From assembly GCF_001684965.1 (NCBI RefSeq), contig NZ_MAYG01000001.1, positions 1,736,001 through 1,800,000 on the forward strand: a stretch of 64,000 bases of DNA. Reading direction: 5' to 3'. Both the position numbers and the translations under genes were made by a program. This DNA comes from Chryseobacterium arthrosphaerae. GTDB taxonomy: Bacteria > Bacteroidota > Bacteroidia > Flavobacteriales > Weeksellaceae. Under the pieces are notes generated by a model. That model ran no database searches. It had not been told where the DNA came from and saw only the letters and a program-made list of their open reading frames with translations. Below are positions 50,936-60,335 of this stretch, piece by piece (the first letter of the stretch is position 1; the number at the start of each line of letters is the position of its first letter).

Positions 50936-52939
50936 TTACTTATTAAAATTCTCTGCAAAGAAACCAAGCATAGATTTATAAAGCTCAATTCTGTTCGGTT
51001 CTTTTCCAAATCCGTGCCCTTCATCATATTTTACGAGATAAGGAACTTCAAAGCCCTTGGCACGCATTGCTTTTACAATCTGATCAGATTCATTGATATT
51101 GACTCTTGGGTCATTGGCTCCCTGCACCACAAATAAAGGTTTCTTGATCCTGTCAATCTGGAAAACCGGTGAGACTTCCTTCGCAATTCTGGCTTCTTCA
51201 GGGTTATCAAGATCATACCAGATCTGCTTTACCATTTCTTTATACGGTTTCCAGTATTCCGGGAAAGAAGCGAAGAAGGTAAAAATGTTGGACACTCCTA
51301 CGTAATCCACCCCACAGGTATAGAGATCCGGGGTTTTGATCAGCCCCATCAGGGTAGCATATCCGCCGTGGCTTCCTCCGTAGATGGCTACTTTATCTTT
51401 ATCTGCCCACCCCTGTTCAATTGCATATTTCACTCCGTCTTCCACATCATCCATTACTTTTCTTCCAATTTGCTTATAACCCGCTTTCTGAAATGATTTA
51501 CCATACCCTCCGGAAATCCTGAAGTTGACCTGAAGTGTAGCATACCCCCTGCTTGCAAACAGCTGGGCTTCAGGATTGAATCCCCAGCCGTCTCTGACTC
51601 CCTGCGGACCACCGTGAGGATTAACAATTAAAGGGACTTTTTTCCCTTCCAATGCTGCTTTAGGCAGTGTGATATAGCCATAGATGGTCAATCCGTCTCT
51701 GCTTTTAAATTCGATTGGTCTCATTTCAGCCATATCTTCTTCCTTCAGCTGTGGCATCAGATTGTAAAGTAGCTTGGTCTGTTTGGTTTTGGTGTCGTAT
51801 TCGTAATAAGTTCCATACAGTTTATCACTTCCTACTATAATAAGAAGTTTATTGTTATTATCATCTGAAGAAGCAATTCCAAATTCTTTGTCTCCAAACT
51901 GAGATTTCAATTGGTTATGTATTTCCTTATAAAATTTACTTACCGGAACGGTTTCTCCTTTAGCTCCTTCATAGCTGATATAGTCAAGCTCATATTTTCT
52001 GTTTTTACCGGCGGTACTTATTGAGCTTACATCATATACAGGATTGGAATAAATCTCTTTAATTACAGTATTTTTCTTAAGGTCATACAGTACAATTCTC
52101 GCTTTATCGCTATCCAGATTCGTCACTACGTAAGCTTCATCTTTATTTTTGGAATTGTCATTAAATTCTATAATACTGAAGGTATCAGACCAGTCTGTAG
52201 ACTTGATCAGGTTGAATTTTCCTGTCTGCAGGTCTTTATAATAAGTCTTTGTTGTCAGTCCGTTTTCAAGAATGCTGTACCCTCTCAGGTTTCCATCTTT
52301 ATCAAAAATATAGCTGTTTATAGGACTGTTGACATCTTTATTTTCATACAACTGGGTCATTTCCCCGGTAATGAAATTGATTTTGAAGGGTTCAAAGATC
52401 TGCTTATTGTTTTTATTCATGGTTACCACAACAAAGTCAGTATCTTTTACAGGGATGATCGACTGTACTTTTACTCCGTCAAATGGTGTTAAATCCTTTT
52501 GGTTTCCTCCATCCACATCAGCAGCATACAAATGAATATTTTCATTTCCTCCCTTATCCTGGGTATAAAAAAGCCGTTTTTTGTTCAGCCACCCATAACC
52601 TCTGATCAGATCATCTTTTTCCACAATAGCTTTAGTCACTGTTCCGGAACTCAGATCTTTGACGTAGACATGATTCTTTTTGTCCTGGTCTTTTTCTTTG
52701 TAAGAAAGGTATTTCCCGTCAGGAGATATTTTAAAGGCTGAAGCTTTTGGTCTTGCGAAATAGTCTTCAACTTTGTACTTAAAGTTTCCTTTGTCGTAAG
52801 AAATAAGCTTTTCAAGATTGGCCCTGGATGATGGTAAAGTAGGATCTCCAGGTAATTTGGCAGCAGAACTTTGTGCGTTGGTCATCATAGCAGACAATAC
52901 AATAATAGCTGAACCGAAAATTTTCCGATTTAAATTCAT
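50936..52939 (-). CDS. S9-family serine peptidase (prolyl-oligopeptidase-like)
   Basis: 667 residues with a signal peptide ending TNAQ. Residues ~50-380 form a beta-propeller-like domain. The C-terminal hydrolase has nucleophile Ser523 in YGGSHGGYA, Asp near 609 in GANDPRVN and His near 645 in DEGHGFG. The DP in WYDLDNPEEA and the closing region fit S9C acylaminoacyl-peptidase-like enzymes. It degrades peptides in the periplasm or outside. It is a single gene with its own terminator. Confidence 0.93.
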   Translation of the reverse strand: MNLNRKIFGSAIIVLSAMMTNAQSSAAKLPGDPTLPSSRANLEKLISYDKGNFKYKVEDYFARPKASAFKISPDGKYLSYKEKDQDKKNHVYVKDLSSGTVTKAIVEKDDLIRGYGWLNKKRLFYTQDKGGNENIHLYAADVDGGNQKDLTPFDGVKVQSIIPVKDTDFVVVTMNKNNKQIFEPFKINFITGEMTQLYENKDVNSPINSYIFDKDGNLRGYSILENGLTTKTYYKDLQTGKFNLIKSTDWSDTFSIIEFNDNSKNKDEAYVVTNLDSDKARIVLYDLKKNTVIKEIYSNPVYDVSSISTAGKNRKYELDYISYEGAKGETVPVSKFYKEIHNQLKSQFGDKEFGIASSDDNNNKLLIIVGSDKLYGTYYEYDTKTKQTKLLYNLMPQLKEEDMAEMRPIEFKSRDGLTIYGYITLPKAALEGKKVPLIVNPHGGPQGVRDGWGFNPEAQLFASRGYATLQVNFRISGGYGKSFQKAGYKQIGRKVMDDVEDGVKYAIEQGWADKDKVAIYGGSHGGYATLMGLIKTPDLYTCGVDYVGVSNIFTFFASFPEYWKPYKEMVKQIWYDLDNPEEARIAKEVSPVFQIDRIKKPLFVVQGANDPRVNINESDQIVKAMRAKGFEVPYLVKYDEGHGFGKEPNRIELYKSMLGFFAENFNK

Positions 52940-53076
52940 ATTTATGTTTTTTTAAGATTAAGGTAAAGTTACCAATAAATTTTAGTTTTAGAATAGTCAA
53001 ACAAACCTTCTTATATCATTAGACATCTGAAAGGCTCAAAATGTTACATCCTCCTCTGTTTATTTTAAAACAAAAA

Positions 53077-53104
53077 AAAAGACAGCATATTCTGCCGTCT
53101 TTTA
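53077..53104 (-). terminator. terminator of the DoxX-SRPBCC genes
   Basis: On the minus strand AAAAGACGGCAGAATATGCTGTC (imperfect stem GACGGCA/TGCTGTC) is followed by a run of nine T. Confidence 0.8.
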
Positions 53105-53105
53105 T

Positions 53106-53564
53106 TCAGTGTAAATAAATTCCGAAATACCAGGTCCAGGCAATCAGGATAATCTGCATGGGAATCCTCTCGTTGTAGAGGTACTTCATTCCGGGTCCGG
53201 TATAATCTGCTTTGAAAATATTAATATTCTTTCTGGAAGAATTGATATTAGCAACAAAAACCAGAATATAAAAAACAATCAGCAGAATGGCTGTAAGCTC
53301 CCGGATTGAGGGTATCATCAGGCCTATTCCTGCAGCGATTTCTATAAGACCCGTACAATATACCCAAAACATTTTACCCGGAATAAAATCAGGAATCATC
53401 ATCGCCATTCCTTTCTGGAATTTAAAATGAGAAAAACCTGTGAAGATGATAAAAACGGCCATCCCGAGATTTCCCGAAAATAAAAAATCAGGGCTTCCCT
53501 TAAAGATCAATGTTCCCAGCAAGGCCAATAGAAATGTCCCGAAAAGAATAATCAGCAACTTCAT
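53106..53564 (-). CDS. DoxX-family membrane protein
   Basis: 152 residues in four helices (LLIILFGTFLLALLGTLIF, MAVFIIFTGFSHF, VYCTGLIEIAAGIGLMIP, LTAILLIVFYILVFVANI). The GFSHFKFQKGMAMMIPDFIP pattern belongs to the DoxX-like group. It begins 2 bp after the SRPBCC gene, so they form one unit. Function unknown. Confidence 0.85.
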   Translation of the reverse strand: MKLLIILFGTFLLALLGTLIFKGSPDFLFSGNLGMAVFIIFTGFSHFKFQKGMAMMIPDFIPGKMFWVYCTGLIEIAAGIGLMIPSIRELTAILLIVFYILVFVANINSSRKNINIFKADYTGPGMKYLYNERIPMQIILIAWTWYFGIYLH

Positions 53565-53566
53565 AA

Positions 53567-54025
53567 TTATACTGAATCAAAGCTTACTCCTTCCGCCAGA
53601 CTTTTCACTACCATCAATCCTTTGGTAAAACCTGTGTTCATATGATCCTGCCATTGTTTTTCTACCTGTACTTCAGCATGGAGTTTTGTTTTCCCGTCGA
53701 AGTCAATTAGAAAATATTTTTCAAAGGAGCCGTTCCATTCCATGACTTCCTTGCTTTGGGTATCTTCATTCCCGTCTTTATCTACCATTCCTAAATGTTT
53801 AAAGACCACCTGATTCGGTTCATCCAGGCTATCTATGGTAGACACCATTCCTTCGCCCTGGTTATTGAGAAAATAAGTTTTCCCTCCTACTTTCCAATCG
53901 GATTTCATGGTAGATCCTGCTCCGAAATACTGGGTCCATTCACTATAGGTTTCGGGACTCCAGAGGATGTCCCAGACCTTTTGCCGGGGAGCATCTATTA
54001 CTGTTTCATAAGATAAGGTTTCCAT
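53567..54025 (-). CDS. SRPBCC/AHSA1-family protein
   Basis: 152 residues. It starts ETVIDAPRQKVWDILWSPETYSEWTQYFGAGSTMKSDWKVG, the typical AHSA1 (START-like) pattern: a hydrophobic cavity that binds a small ligand. The middle reads YFLNNQGEGMVSTIDSLDEPNQVVFKHLG. Co-transcribed with the DoxX gene. Its ligand is unknown. Confidence 0.85.
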   Translation of the reverse strand: METLSYETVIDAPRQKVWDILWSPETYSEWTQYFGAGSTMKSDWKVGGKTYFLNNQGEGMVSTIDSLDEPNQVVFKHLGMVDKDGNEDTQSKEVMEWNGSFEKYFLIDFDGKTKLHAEVQVEKQWQDHMNTGFTKGLMVVKSLAEGVSFDSV

Positions 54026-54072
54026 ATCATAAATTTTAGTGGTTGATTTGGGTTTTATATTATTCTTGCTGA

Positions 54073-54501
54073 TTACAGCTGATTTTCTGACAGATGTTTA
54101 ATGATCGCCAGGGCTTTGGGAAATTTCTCTTCAAAGAAATCTTTAAACTCGGCAGGGGTCTGAATTTTTGTTTTCAGCAATGTACCTTCTTCATTTTCTT
54201 CAAGGAAGTAAGCTTCTGTAGATTCTCCCCAATCCTGGGGAACTTCGATACCATCATAAATTTCTCCAAGATGCAGAAATTTTATTTCTTCGTTGGGAAT
54301 TATTTTCTCTACCCTGCTGTACATTCCATTGTTCTTGGGATCAAGAAATTTAATGATATTATTTTCCTCCAGTGTTCCTTCATAAAAAGAACCTTCTGTG
54401 AAAGACCTTGTCCACTGTCTGTACGTAATATCTCCCCAGAGTACGCTCCATACTTTTTCCGGTTCTGCATTGATCTCTATTTCATATGATAACTGTTCCA
54501 T
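54073..54501 (-). CDS. SRPBCC/AHSA1-family protein
   Basis: 142 residues. It starts SYEIEINAEPEKVWSVLWGDITYRQWTRSFTEGSFYEGTL, the same fold and pattern as the neighbour at 53567. The two are probably duplicates, though divergent. The position 47 bp upstream in the same direction suggests the same transcription unit. Its ligand is unknown. Confidence 0.83.
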   Translation of the reverse strand: MEQLSYEIEINAEPEKVWSVLWGDITYRQWTRSFTEGSFYEGTLEENNIIKFLDPKNNGMYSRVEKIIPNEEIKFLHLGEIYDGIEVPQDWGESTEAYFLEENEEGTLLKTKIQTPAEFKDFFEEKFPKALAIIKHLSENQL

Positions 54502-54581
54502 ATTGTCTTTTGTTTATTTTTTTGAATGAAAAATCTGAAGGTTTGAGCGTAAAGAATTTGTTGCTGCCTCATTTCCAATAT

Positions 54582-55415
54582 TTAGCCTCCAACAAAGTCA
54601 CCTCCGTTGATGTGAATGACTTCTCCTGTAATATAGCTGGCATCTCCGGATGCAAGGAATACATAAGCAGGTGCCACTTCAGAAGGTTGTCCTGCACGCT
54701 TCAACGGGGTGTCTTTCCCGAAAGTTGAAAGGTCATCAAAAGCTTCCTTTACCAGCGGTGTCCAGATAGGTCCCGGAGCGATTCCATTGACGAGAATTCC
54801 TTTTTCAGCCAGATTATCGGCCAGGGAACGGATAAAAGACAGCACAGCTCCTTTGGTTGCAGCATAATCAATCAGGTGATCACTGCCACGATAGGCTGTA
54901 ACCGACGTGGTACAGATGATACGTCCGCCTTTCTGGATGAGTGGAAGCATATTTCTGGTAAAAGAGATCATGGAAATGATATTGGTATCAAACGTTTCCT
55001 GAATCTGTTCATCAGAGATTTTTTCCAGACTGTTTTTTGAAGTATGAATTCCGGCGTTATTGACCAGAATATCAAGGTTTTCCCATTCTTTTCTGATCTT
55101 TTCTGCACATTTGGTCCTGAAAGCTTTCCGGGTAAGATCTCCCTTGATCAGAAGACACTCCTGCCCTTCTTTTTCCACCAGTCTTTTGGTTTCTCTGGCG
55201 TCGTCATCGCTTTCTTTGTAGATAATGGCAACATCTGCACCTTCTCTGGCAAAATGGACGGCTACCGCCTGCCCTATACCACTGTCGCCACCGGAAATGA
55301 CAGCTTTTTTGCCTGACAGTTTCCGGCTTCCCTGATAATCGTCCCGGATAATTTCCGGAAACAGCCCTTCCTTAGGGACTTTTGACTTAGAGTCTGATTT
55401 GTTCTGTGTTTTCAT
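54582..55415 (-). CDS. short-chain dehydrogenase/reductase
   Basis: 277 residues from the ATG at 55415 (55421 is an alternative). The N-terminal ~30 residues extend before the fold; then SGGDSGIG is the NAD(P) motif, NNAG follows, and the active-site YAATK is near residue 187. The FPEIIRDDYQGSRKLSGKKA start is typical of the YhdF/GsiB-linked SDR group. The substrate is unknown; an alcohol or sugar is common. Confidence 0.9.
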   Translation of the reverse strand: MKTQNKSDSKSKVPKEGLFPEIIRDDYQGSRKLSGKKAVISGGDSGIGQAVAVHFAREGADVAIIYKESDDDARETKRLVEKEGQECLLIKGDLTRKAFRTKCAEKIRKEWENLDILVNNAGIHTSKNSLEKISDEQIQETFDTNIISMISFTRNMLPLIQKGGRIICTTSVTAYRGSDHLIDYAATKGAVLSFIRSLADNLAEKGILVNGIAPGPIWTPLVKEAFDDLSTFGKDTPLKRAGQPSEVAPAYVFLASGDASYITGEVIHINGGDFVGG

Positions 55416-55463
55416 AGGCAAATCTTTTCTCTAAATCACATCAAACAATACGCCGAAATGACT

Positions 55464-56330
55464 TTAAGAGTTATAAGCGTCTTCTAAATCCTGAATAATA
55501 ATTTTCTGCATTTTCATCATCGCCTGCACAACTTTATATGCTTTTTCCTGATCAGAATCATTCATCAGCTGAATCAGTCTTTTAGGAACAATCTGCCAGC
55601 TAAAGCCATATTTATCTTTCAGCCAGCCGCACATACTTTCTCTTCCTCCGTCGGCAGTAAGCGCATTCCAGTAATCATCGGTCTGCTTCTGATCATCTGT
55701 CATCACAACCATTGAAATACCTTCATTAAAATCAAATTGATGATCATAGGAATTATCCATACAGAATAAACTGTAGTTGTTGATTACAAAGTGAGCATGC
55801 TGCACATTTTCTGCGGGCTCCTGGATATCATGACCTTCACCTCCGGCTCCATAAGTGAGTATATTTCCGATGTTTGAATCAGGGAATATCTTTGTATAAA
55901 GCTCCATTGCCTCTTTAGCTTTTCCGTTATTCTGATGAATAAACATCAGCGTCGGAACTATTTTCTGATCACTGGATTTTTCTCCCAGAAACAGCTGCCA
56001 CGTCACTCCATACCGGTCCCGTACCCAGCCATATTTTTTGCTCCAGGAATAAGAACCAAGCTCCATCAGGGCTATCCCACCGTCAAGTAACCGGTCCCAA
56101 TATTTCTGAACCTCATCTTCCGTTTCACAGATCACCATAAAAGAAACTGACGCGTTCTTTTTAAACTGCGGGCCACCGTTCAAAAGCATTAGCCTTTGTC
56201 CGAAAAGGTCAATATTCATCACTACAGGAGTATCTGCAGTAATTTCGCCTCCAAAGACAGTACAGTAAAATTCTGCTGATTGTTTGGCATCTCCGTCATA
56301 CCAGAGACATGGGAAAATATCGTTATTCAT
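55464..56330 (-). CDS. two-domain VOC protein (PhnB-like)
   Basis: 288 residues from the ATG at 56330, because the conserved domain begins there (PCLWYDGDAKQSAEFYCTVFGGEI); 40 codons of open frame before it are unconserved. A second unit begins PTLMFIHQNNGKAKEAMELYTKIFPDSN. Both have the YxxxF..S(N) pattern of the PhnB/3-demethylubiquinone-like VOC subfamily. No metal-binding residues can be confirmed. It probably binds a small molecule. Confidence 0.82.
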   Translation of the reverse strand: MNNDIFPCLWYDGDAKQSAEFYCTVFGGEITADTPVVMNIDLFGQRLMLLNGGPQFKKNASVSFMVICETEDEVQKYWDRLLDGGIALMELGSYSWSKKYGWVRDRYGVTWQLFLGEKSSDQKIVPTLMFIHQNNGKAKEAMELYTKIFPDSNIGNILTYGAGGEGHDIQEPAENVQHAHFVINNYSLFCMDNSYDHQFDFNEGISMVVMTDDQKQTDDYWNALTADGGRESMCGWLKDKYGFSWQIVPKRLIQLMNDSDQEKAYKVVQAMMKMQKIIIQDLEDAYNS

Positions 56331-56600
56331 AAATATAAAGTTTAGTTGTATGTTTTTATTTGTTGCCAAGCTTAAAAGTTTGCACCATGTTTGGATTTGA
56401 ATCTCTTCATTCCGCTTCTGAATTCCGTCTGCAAAATATTTGATCTCCATTTAGCGTAAGGACATGGGCTGCACTGATTTTATATCAATAAAAATGCGTC
56501 AAAGAAAATATAAAGCAAAAGTGATCTGATGTCTTTACGTCTGAAGAGGTATATTCCTCTATTTCGCAATGACACAGCAACAATTTTATGCTTATAATTT

Positions 56601-56840
56601 TTATGTTTCTTTAAAACACATCTGATGCTCCTTCATATGATCTTTCAGCTTCATCACTGTATTTTTTCCGAAACCATGCAGCTGTAGGATTTCCTTTTCA
56701 GAATAGTCTGACAGCTTTTCCAAAGAATCTATTTTTTCCTTTTTCAAGGCTCTTCTTGCGGGTATTGCAATGACTCCCAGAAGAAAGTCATCTTCTGCAT
56801 CGTAGCTCACAGCATAAATGGAATTCAAACTCTTTGACAT
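56601..56840 (-). CDS. helix-hairpin-helix protein like the RNA polymerase alpha C-terminal domain
   Basis: 79 residues from the ATG at 56840; an ATG at 56858 adds six. After a short strand region, IPARRALKKEKIDSLEKLSDYSEKEILQLHGFGKNTVMKLKDHM reproduces the alpha-CTD layout (helix, LxxL, then GFGKxxxxxLK) used for DNA or protein contact. No other RNA polymerase part is present. It lies within the VOC/SRPBCC run and starts 35 bp after the 56876 gene. Whether it touches RNA polymerase or DNA is unknown. Confidence 0.65.
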   Translation of the reverse strand: MSKSLNSIYAVSYDAEDDFLLGVIAIPARRALKKEKIDSLEKLSDYSEKEILQLHGFGKNTVMKLKDHMKEHQMCFKET

Positions 56841-56875
56841 GATAACTAGATTGATCATGGCTACAAAAAATATTT

Positions 56876-57289
56876 TTAATGATTCTCAACATACTTATGG
56901 AAATTGTTGAGAATAGCATACCAGCCTTCCCGCTGCATTTCCACAGAATTTTGTTTCTCCGGATCAAAGATCTCGGTAACTTTTGTCGTATTGTTGTCTA
57001 TTTTATCAAAAATCACCTCTACTTTTCTTCCGTCTTCCATATGATATTTTATCTTCTCATGGGGAACAACCTCATCATACACTCCTTCAAAATCAAATGC
57101 AAAACTTTTGTCTTTAGCTTCCATTCTGTTTTTGAATTTACCGCCTGTTCTCAGATCATTTTCAGAACTTGGACAATGCCAGCTTTCATGGGCAAAGTTC
57201 CATTTGGTGATGTGTTTCGGTTCGTTGAAATAATTCCAGACCTTGTCTACCGGTGCTAAAATTGTAATGTCTATTGTAATTGGGTCCAT
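56876..57289 (-). CDS. SRPBCC/AHSA1-family protein
   Basis: 137 residues from the ATG at 57289, where the conserved part begins (PITIDITILAPVDKVWNYFNEPKHITKW); upstream codons overlap the terminator of the VOC gene. The GGKFKNRMEAKDKSFAFDFEGVYDEVVP core is typical. Its ligand is unknown. It is the third such gene in this region. Confidence 0.85.
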   Translation of the reverse strand: MDPITIDITILAPVDKVWNYFNEPKHITKWNFAHESWHCPSSENDLRTGGKFKNRMEAKDKSFAFDFEGVYDEVVPHEKIKYHMEDGRKVEVIFDKIDNNTTKVTEIFDPEKQNSVEMQREGWYAILNNFHKYVENH

Positions 57290-57315
57290 AGTTCTGTTTA
57301 TTAATAGTGGAACAA

Positions 57316-57340
57316 AAGAGTTGCCCGTAGCGGGCAGCTC
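57316..57340 (-). terminator. terminator between the VOC and SRPBCC genes
   Basis: Stem GAGCTGCCCG-CTA-CGGGCAACTC on the minus strand (one mismatch), then TTTTGTT. Confidence 0.75.
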
Positions 57341-57365
57341 TCTGATAATTGAGTTAAATATAAGA

Positions 57366-57797
57366 TTATTTTGCGTATTCTTCATTATAGTTCACCATCC
57401 AATGAACACCAAATTTATCCTGGAAGCTGCCGAAATAGTCTCCCCAGAACTGATCTTCAATGGGCATTTCTATGTTTCCTCCTTCCGAAAGCCCTTTAAA
57501 AAGCCTGTCTGCTTCTTCTCTGGAATCCGGGAAAATAGAAACATAGTTGTTATTTCCTACGGTAAGAGTCTGCCCAAACCCCGGAACAATGTCTGATGCC
57601 ATCAAAAGGTCTCCCCCGATTGGCAATGCAATGTGCATTACTCTGTTTTTTTCTTCATCTGAAAGGTTTTCTGTACCGGGAGCATTGCCCATTTTATGAA
57701 CTTCTCCTGCGAATTCACCTCCAAAAACAGATTTGTAAAAATTGAACGCTTCTTCAGCTGTTCCATCAAAATTTAAATACGGATTTAACTTAGCCAT
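57366..57797 (-). CDS. VOC-family protein (PhnB-like)
   Basis: 143 residues. It starts LNPYLNFDGTAEEAFNFYKSVFGGEF, the PhnB-like VOC signature, and ends DQFWGDYFGSFQDKFGVHWMVNY. Typical of small bacterial proteins that bind a small molecule or act as an isomerase. Its own terminator follows at 57316. Substrate unknown. Confidence 0.87.
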   Translation of the reverse strand: MAKLNPYLNFDGTAEEAFNFYKSVFGGEFAGEVHKMGNAPGTENLSDEEKNRVMHIALPIGGDLLMASDIVPGFGQTLTVGNNNYVSIFPDSREEADRLFKGLSEGGNIEMPIEDQFWGDYFGSFQDKFGVHWMVNYNEEYAK

Positions 57798-57889
57798 GAT
57801 TTTTAATTTTAAAAAGTTATTGTTTGACTTTCAATACAAGCGGCACCAATGATTTCACGAATGACACAGGTATTGACTTATTATGAATT

Positions 57890-58666
57890 TTATTTGTTCA
57901 AAAATTTTTCGACTTCATTGACTGTAAAATCAATTAAGTTTTTGCTGATGCTCCCATCGAAGTCAGGCATCATATAGATCCCATGGGTTGCCGGAAGGAT
58001 CATTAACCGGGCATCTTTTACCAGGCGCCACATCGCTACAGTATGCTCCGGCTTCATCACATCCTGATCCCCACTGATGAACAATACTGGTGATTGTATG
58101 GATGTCAGCACCTTATCTTCCCAGTCTTCAAAAGTCTGCATTCTTTTACAGTCTTTATCAAAGAGATTTTCCAGTTTTGAAAAGTCAGGATTAAGGTTCA
58201 GGAAATTAATTTTGAAGGGTTCCGGCATGGATTCAAATGTGGCATCCATCATCCCTTCGAAAAAACCATCTATCATCCCTTCCCGCTTATAAAATGCTGA
58301 GGCCACGATGAGTTTTTCTACCATTCCCGGATGCCGGTATCCTATCTGCATCACCGTGCTTCCTCCGTTGCTGAATCCCCAGAATGATGCTTTATCAATG
58401 GCCAGTTCGGTTAAAAGTGCGGCAACATCATCAGCATCCTGTTCAAACGTCTCTGGAATATCCCGGTGATCAGTCCTGCCATGATTCTGCAGATCGACTC
58501 CTATGAGCTGAAATTTACCCTGAAGCCTTTCAATGACTTCTTTAAAATCATACAAAAAGGAAGAACCACCGCCATGAACCAGCACCAACGGCTTTCCAGA
58601 TCCGTAGATCTCATAATACATCTGAATGCCGTTGACCTTTTTATAGCCTTTTTCTACAGGATCCAT
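57890..58666 (-). CDS. alpha/beta hydrolase
   Basis: 258 residues. The oxyanion region is HGGGSS (31-36), the nucleophile Ser99 is in WGFSNGGS, an acid is in ISGDQDVM, and His is near 231 in ATHGIYM. The fold matches esterases and haloperoxidase-like enzymes. Its start is 3 bp after the DinB gene at 58670 on the same strand, so co-transcription is likely. Substrate unknown. Confidence 0.88.
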   Translation of the reverse strand: MDPVEKGYKKVNGIQMYYEIYGSGKPLVLVHGGGSSFLYDFKEVIERLQGKFQLIGVDLQNHGRTDHRDIPETFEQDADDVAALLTELAIDKASFWGFSNGGSTVMQIGYRHPGMVEKLIVASAFYKREGMIDGFFEGMMDATFESMPEPFKINFLNLNPDFSKLENLFDKDCKRMQTFEDWEDKVLTSIQSPVLFISGDQDVMKPEHTVAMWRLVKDARLMILPATHGIYMMPDFDGSISKNLIDFTVNEVEKFLNK

Positions 58667-58669
58667 CAG

Positions 58670-59194
58670 TTAATATTTCAGGTTTTCGTCCACATCATAT
58701 TTCATTCCCGGATAATCCAGGATTCTTCGCATCAGGCCTATCTGACCACAGAGGTAGTCTTCACGGCCAATACACATCCCGACAAAATTGAGTTTGGTTT
58801 CTTTAATAAAAGGAATGTTCATTCCGATTTCGAAAATCTCATCCAGTTCTTCATCGGTGATGTCGAAAAGTTTTTGATAAACCCTGGATGATATTTCATG
58901 AAAGTTTTTCTTCAGATCAGCCAGACTTGGATAATTAAAACTTTCATCCAATGCTTTTCCCTGGAAAAACAGATCATTATACGGATCCTGAACCGGCAGT
59001 CCGAGCACTGCTCCCAAGCCATAACGCATATTGATAAAGTTTCCTGCCATCCATACAATATGGTTCGTTTTGTTTTCAACTCTTTTCAATGCATCTTCTT
59101 CGGAAATGCCATCCAGAACATTCAGAAAGCTTTGGCTATGCATTCTGTAGGCCGGAATGACGAGTTCTATTTTTTTTGATTTTGGTGTGTCCAT
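58670..59194 (-). CDS. DinB-family protein
   Basis: 174 residues. A four-helix bundle with the HI-like metal residue region (NHIVWMAGNFINMRYGLGAVLG) and a late FVGMCIGREDYLCGQIGLMRRIL. The first position expected to be His is partly replaced, but the pattern fits DinB/YfiT-like proteins. Members bind metal and may transfer thiols such as bacillithiol or mycothiol; function here is unknown. Confidence 0.8.
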   Translation of the reverse strand: MDTPKSKKIELVIPAYRMHSQSFLNVLDGISEEDALKRVENKTNHIVWMAGNFINMRYGLGAVLGLPVQDPYNDLFFQGKALDESFNYPSLADLKKNFHEISSRVYQKLFDITDEELDEIFEIGMNIPFIKETKLNFVGMCIGREDYLCGQIGLMRRILDYPGMKYDVDENLKY

Positions 59195-59422
59195 TATGTT
59201 GTTTTTTTATATTAGAAATAAAAGGTTGGAAATACAGAGGTGCAGGTTATTGGCAAAGTATAAGTTTCCAAGCTGCAAAGATTTTTATCTTCGGTACAAT
59301 GGAATGCTGCACAGGCAGACTCTCATCACAAATACATCAATACCTGCAATAAAAGGCCGTAATGAAGATCTTTGATGAGAAATCTTTTACAGTTTCCCAA
59401 CCTCCGGAAATGTTCTGTTCAT

Positions 59423-59884
59423 TTATTTTATCCCTCCTGATTTCCCCAGCAGTCTGCGGATATAGCCTAACTGCCCGCTGTGGTAATTTTCATGAAAGCA
59501 AAGGGTGGCAATATCATTAACCTGATCCGGATTAAAACGTTCAAGCGTATTGAGTTTAGCTTCCAATTGATCCTGTGACCGTTTCAGATAAGATTTAAGG
59601 TCTTCAAAATCTACAAGTTCTTTTTTTCTCTCCAGAGGAACAGCTCCCCTGTTGTATCCGGAAAACGATTCTCCGTCCCATACAGCCTGTTCATCCAGCA
59701 TATTCAGAAAACCATTTCTGACATAAATTAAATGTCCTAAAACCCAATTCATGCAATTGGCTTCTCCATCAGGAAAAATCATCGATTCTTCATGGGTTAT
59801 ACCTTCTGTGTTGATAGAAATCACTTTATAAGTAACACCTATCTGGTGCTTCACTAATGCGATCTCGTTTGACTGTATTTCCAT
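59423..59884 (-). CDS. DinB-family protein
   Basis: 153 residues from the ATG at 59884 (in-frame codons before it overlap the next gene). MNWVLGHLIYVRNGFLNML and TLCFHENYHSGQLGYIRRL give the His residues of the DinB metal site; the HENYHSGQL motif is the family's most conserved. A four-helix protein with probable Ni/Zn/Fe binding. Function unknown. Confidence 0.88.
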   Translation of the reverse strand: MEIQSNEIALVKHQIGVTYKVISINTEGITHEESMIFPDGEANCMNWVLGHLIYVRNGFLNMLDEQAVWDGESFSGYNRGAVPLERKKELVDFEDLKSYLKRSQDQLEAKLNTLERFNPDQVNDIATLCFHENYHSGQLGYIRRLLGKSGGIK

Positions 59885-59894
59885 ATTGATCGAT

Positions 59895-60305
59895 TTATTC
59901 CGTTGGTAATTTCGACATATCCGCATGCATCACTTCCCACTGATGCCCGTCTATATCGGCAAAAGCACTCTGATACATCCATCCGTGATCCATAGGTTCA
60001 CTATACTTTGAACCTCCGTTTTCAATAGCGGTATTTATGATCCTGTCTACATCTTCCCGGTTGTCTACTCCAATGGCCAGAAGTACCTGCGTGGTATCTC
60101 CTTTCGCAAAAGGTCTGTTGGTAAAGGTTTGAAAAAATTCTTCTTTCAGAAACATAGCGTAGATATGATCTTCTTTCATGATTACACATATAGCTTTTTC
60201 GTCTGAAAACTGCTCATTGACTGAAAAGCCCAACTTTGTCCAGAAGTCTCTGGTTTTTTGTACGTCTTTTATGGGTAAATTGACATAAATCTGATTGATG
60301 TTCAT
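59895..60305 (-). CDS. VOC-family protein, tandem paralogue A
   Basis: 136 residues from the ATG at 60305. It begins NQIYVNLPIKDVQKTRDFWTKLGFSVNEQFSDEKAICVIM, a Glo/Ble-type VOC module. About two-thirds of the residues match the neighbour at 60409, so the two are tandem duplicates. The upstream promoter and palindrome are duplicated too. It starts 103 bp after that gene stops. Function unknown; binding of a small toxic compound is possible. Confidence 0.88.
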   Translation of the reverse strand: MNINQIYVNLPIKDVQKTRDFWTKLGFSVNEQFSDEKAICVIMKEDHIYAMFLKEEFFQTFTNRPFAKGDTTQVLLAIGVDNREDVDRIINTAIENGGSKYSEPMDHGWMYQSAFADIDGHQWEVMHADMSKLPTE

Positions 60306-60335
60306 ATTATAAATTTTTAGTGTTAAACTTGGAAT

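Noticed and set aside
55464..56450. Longer version of the two-domain VOC gene
   Set aside because: The first 40 codons are unconserved and the fold starts at the ATG at 56330.
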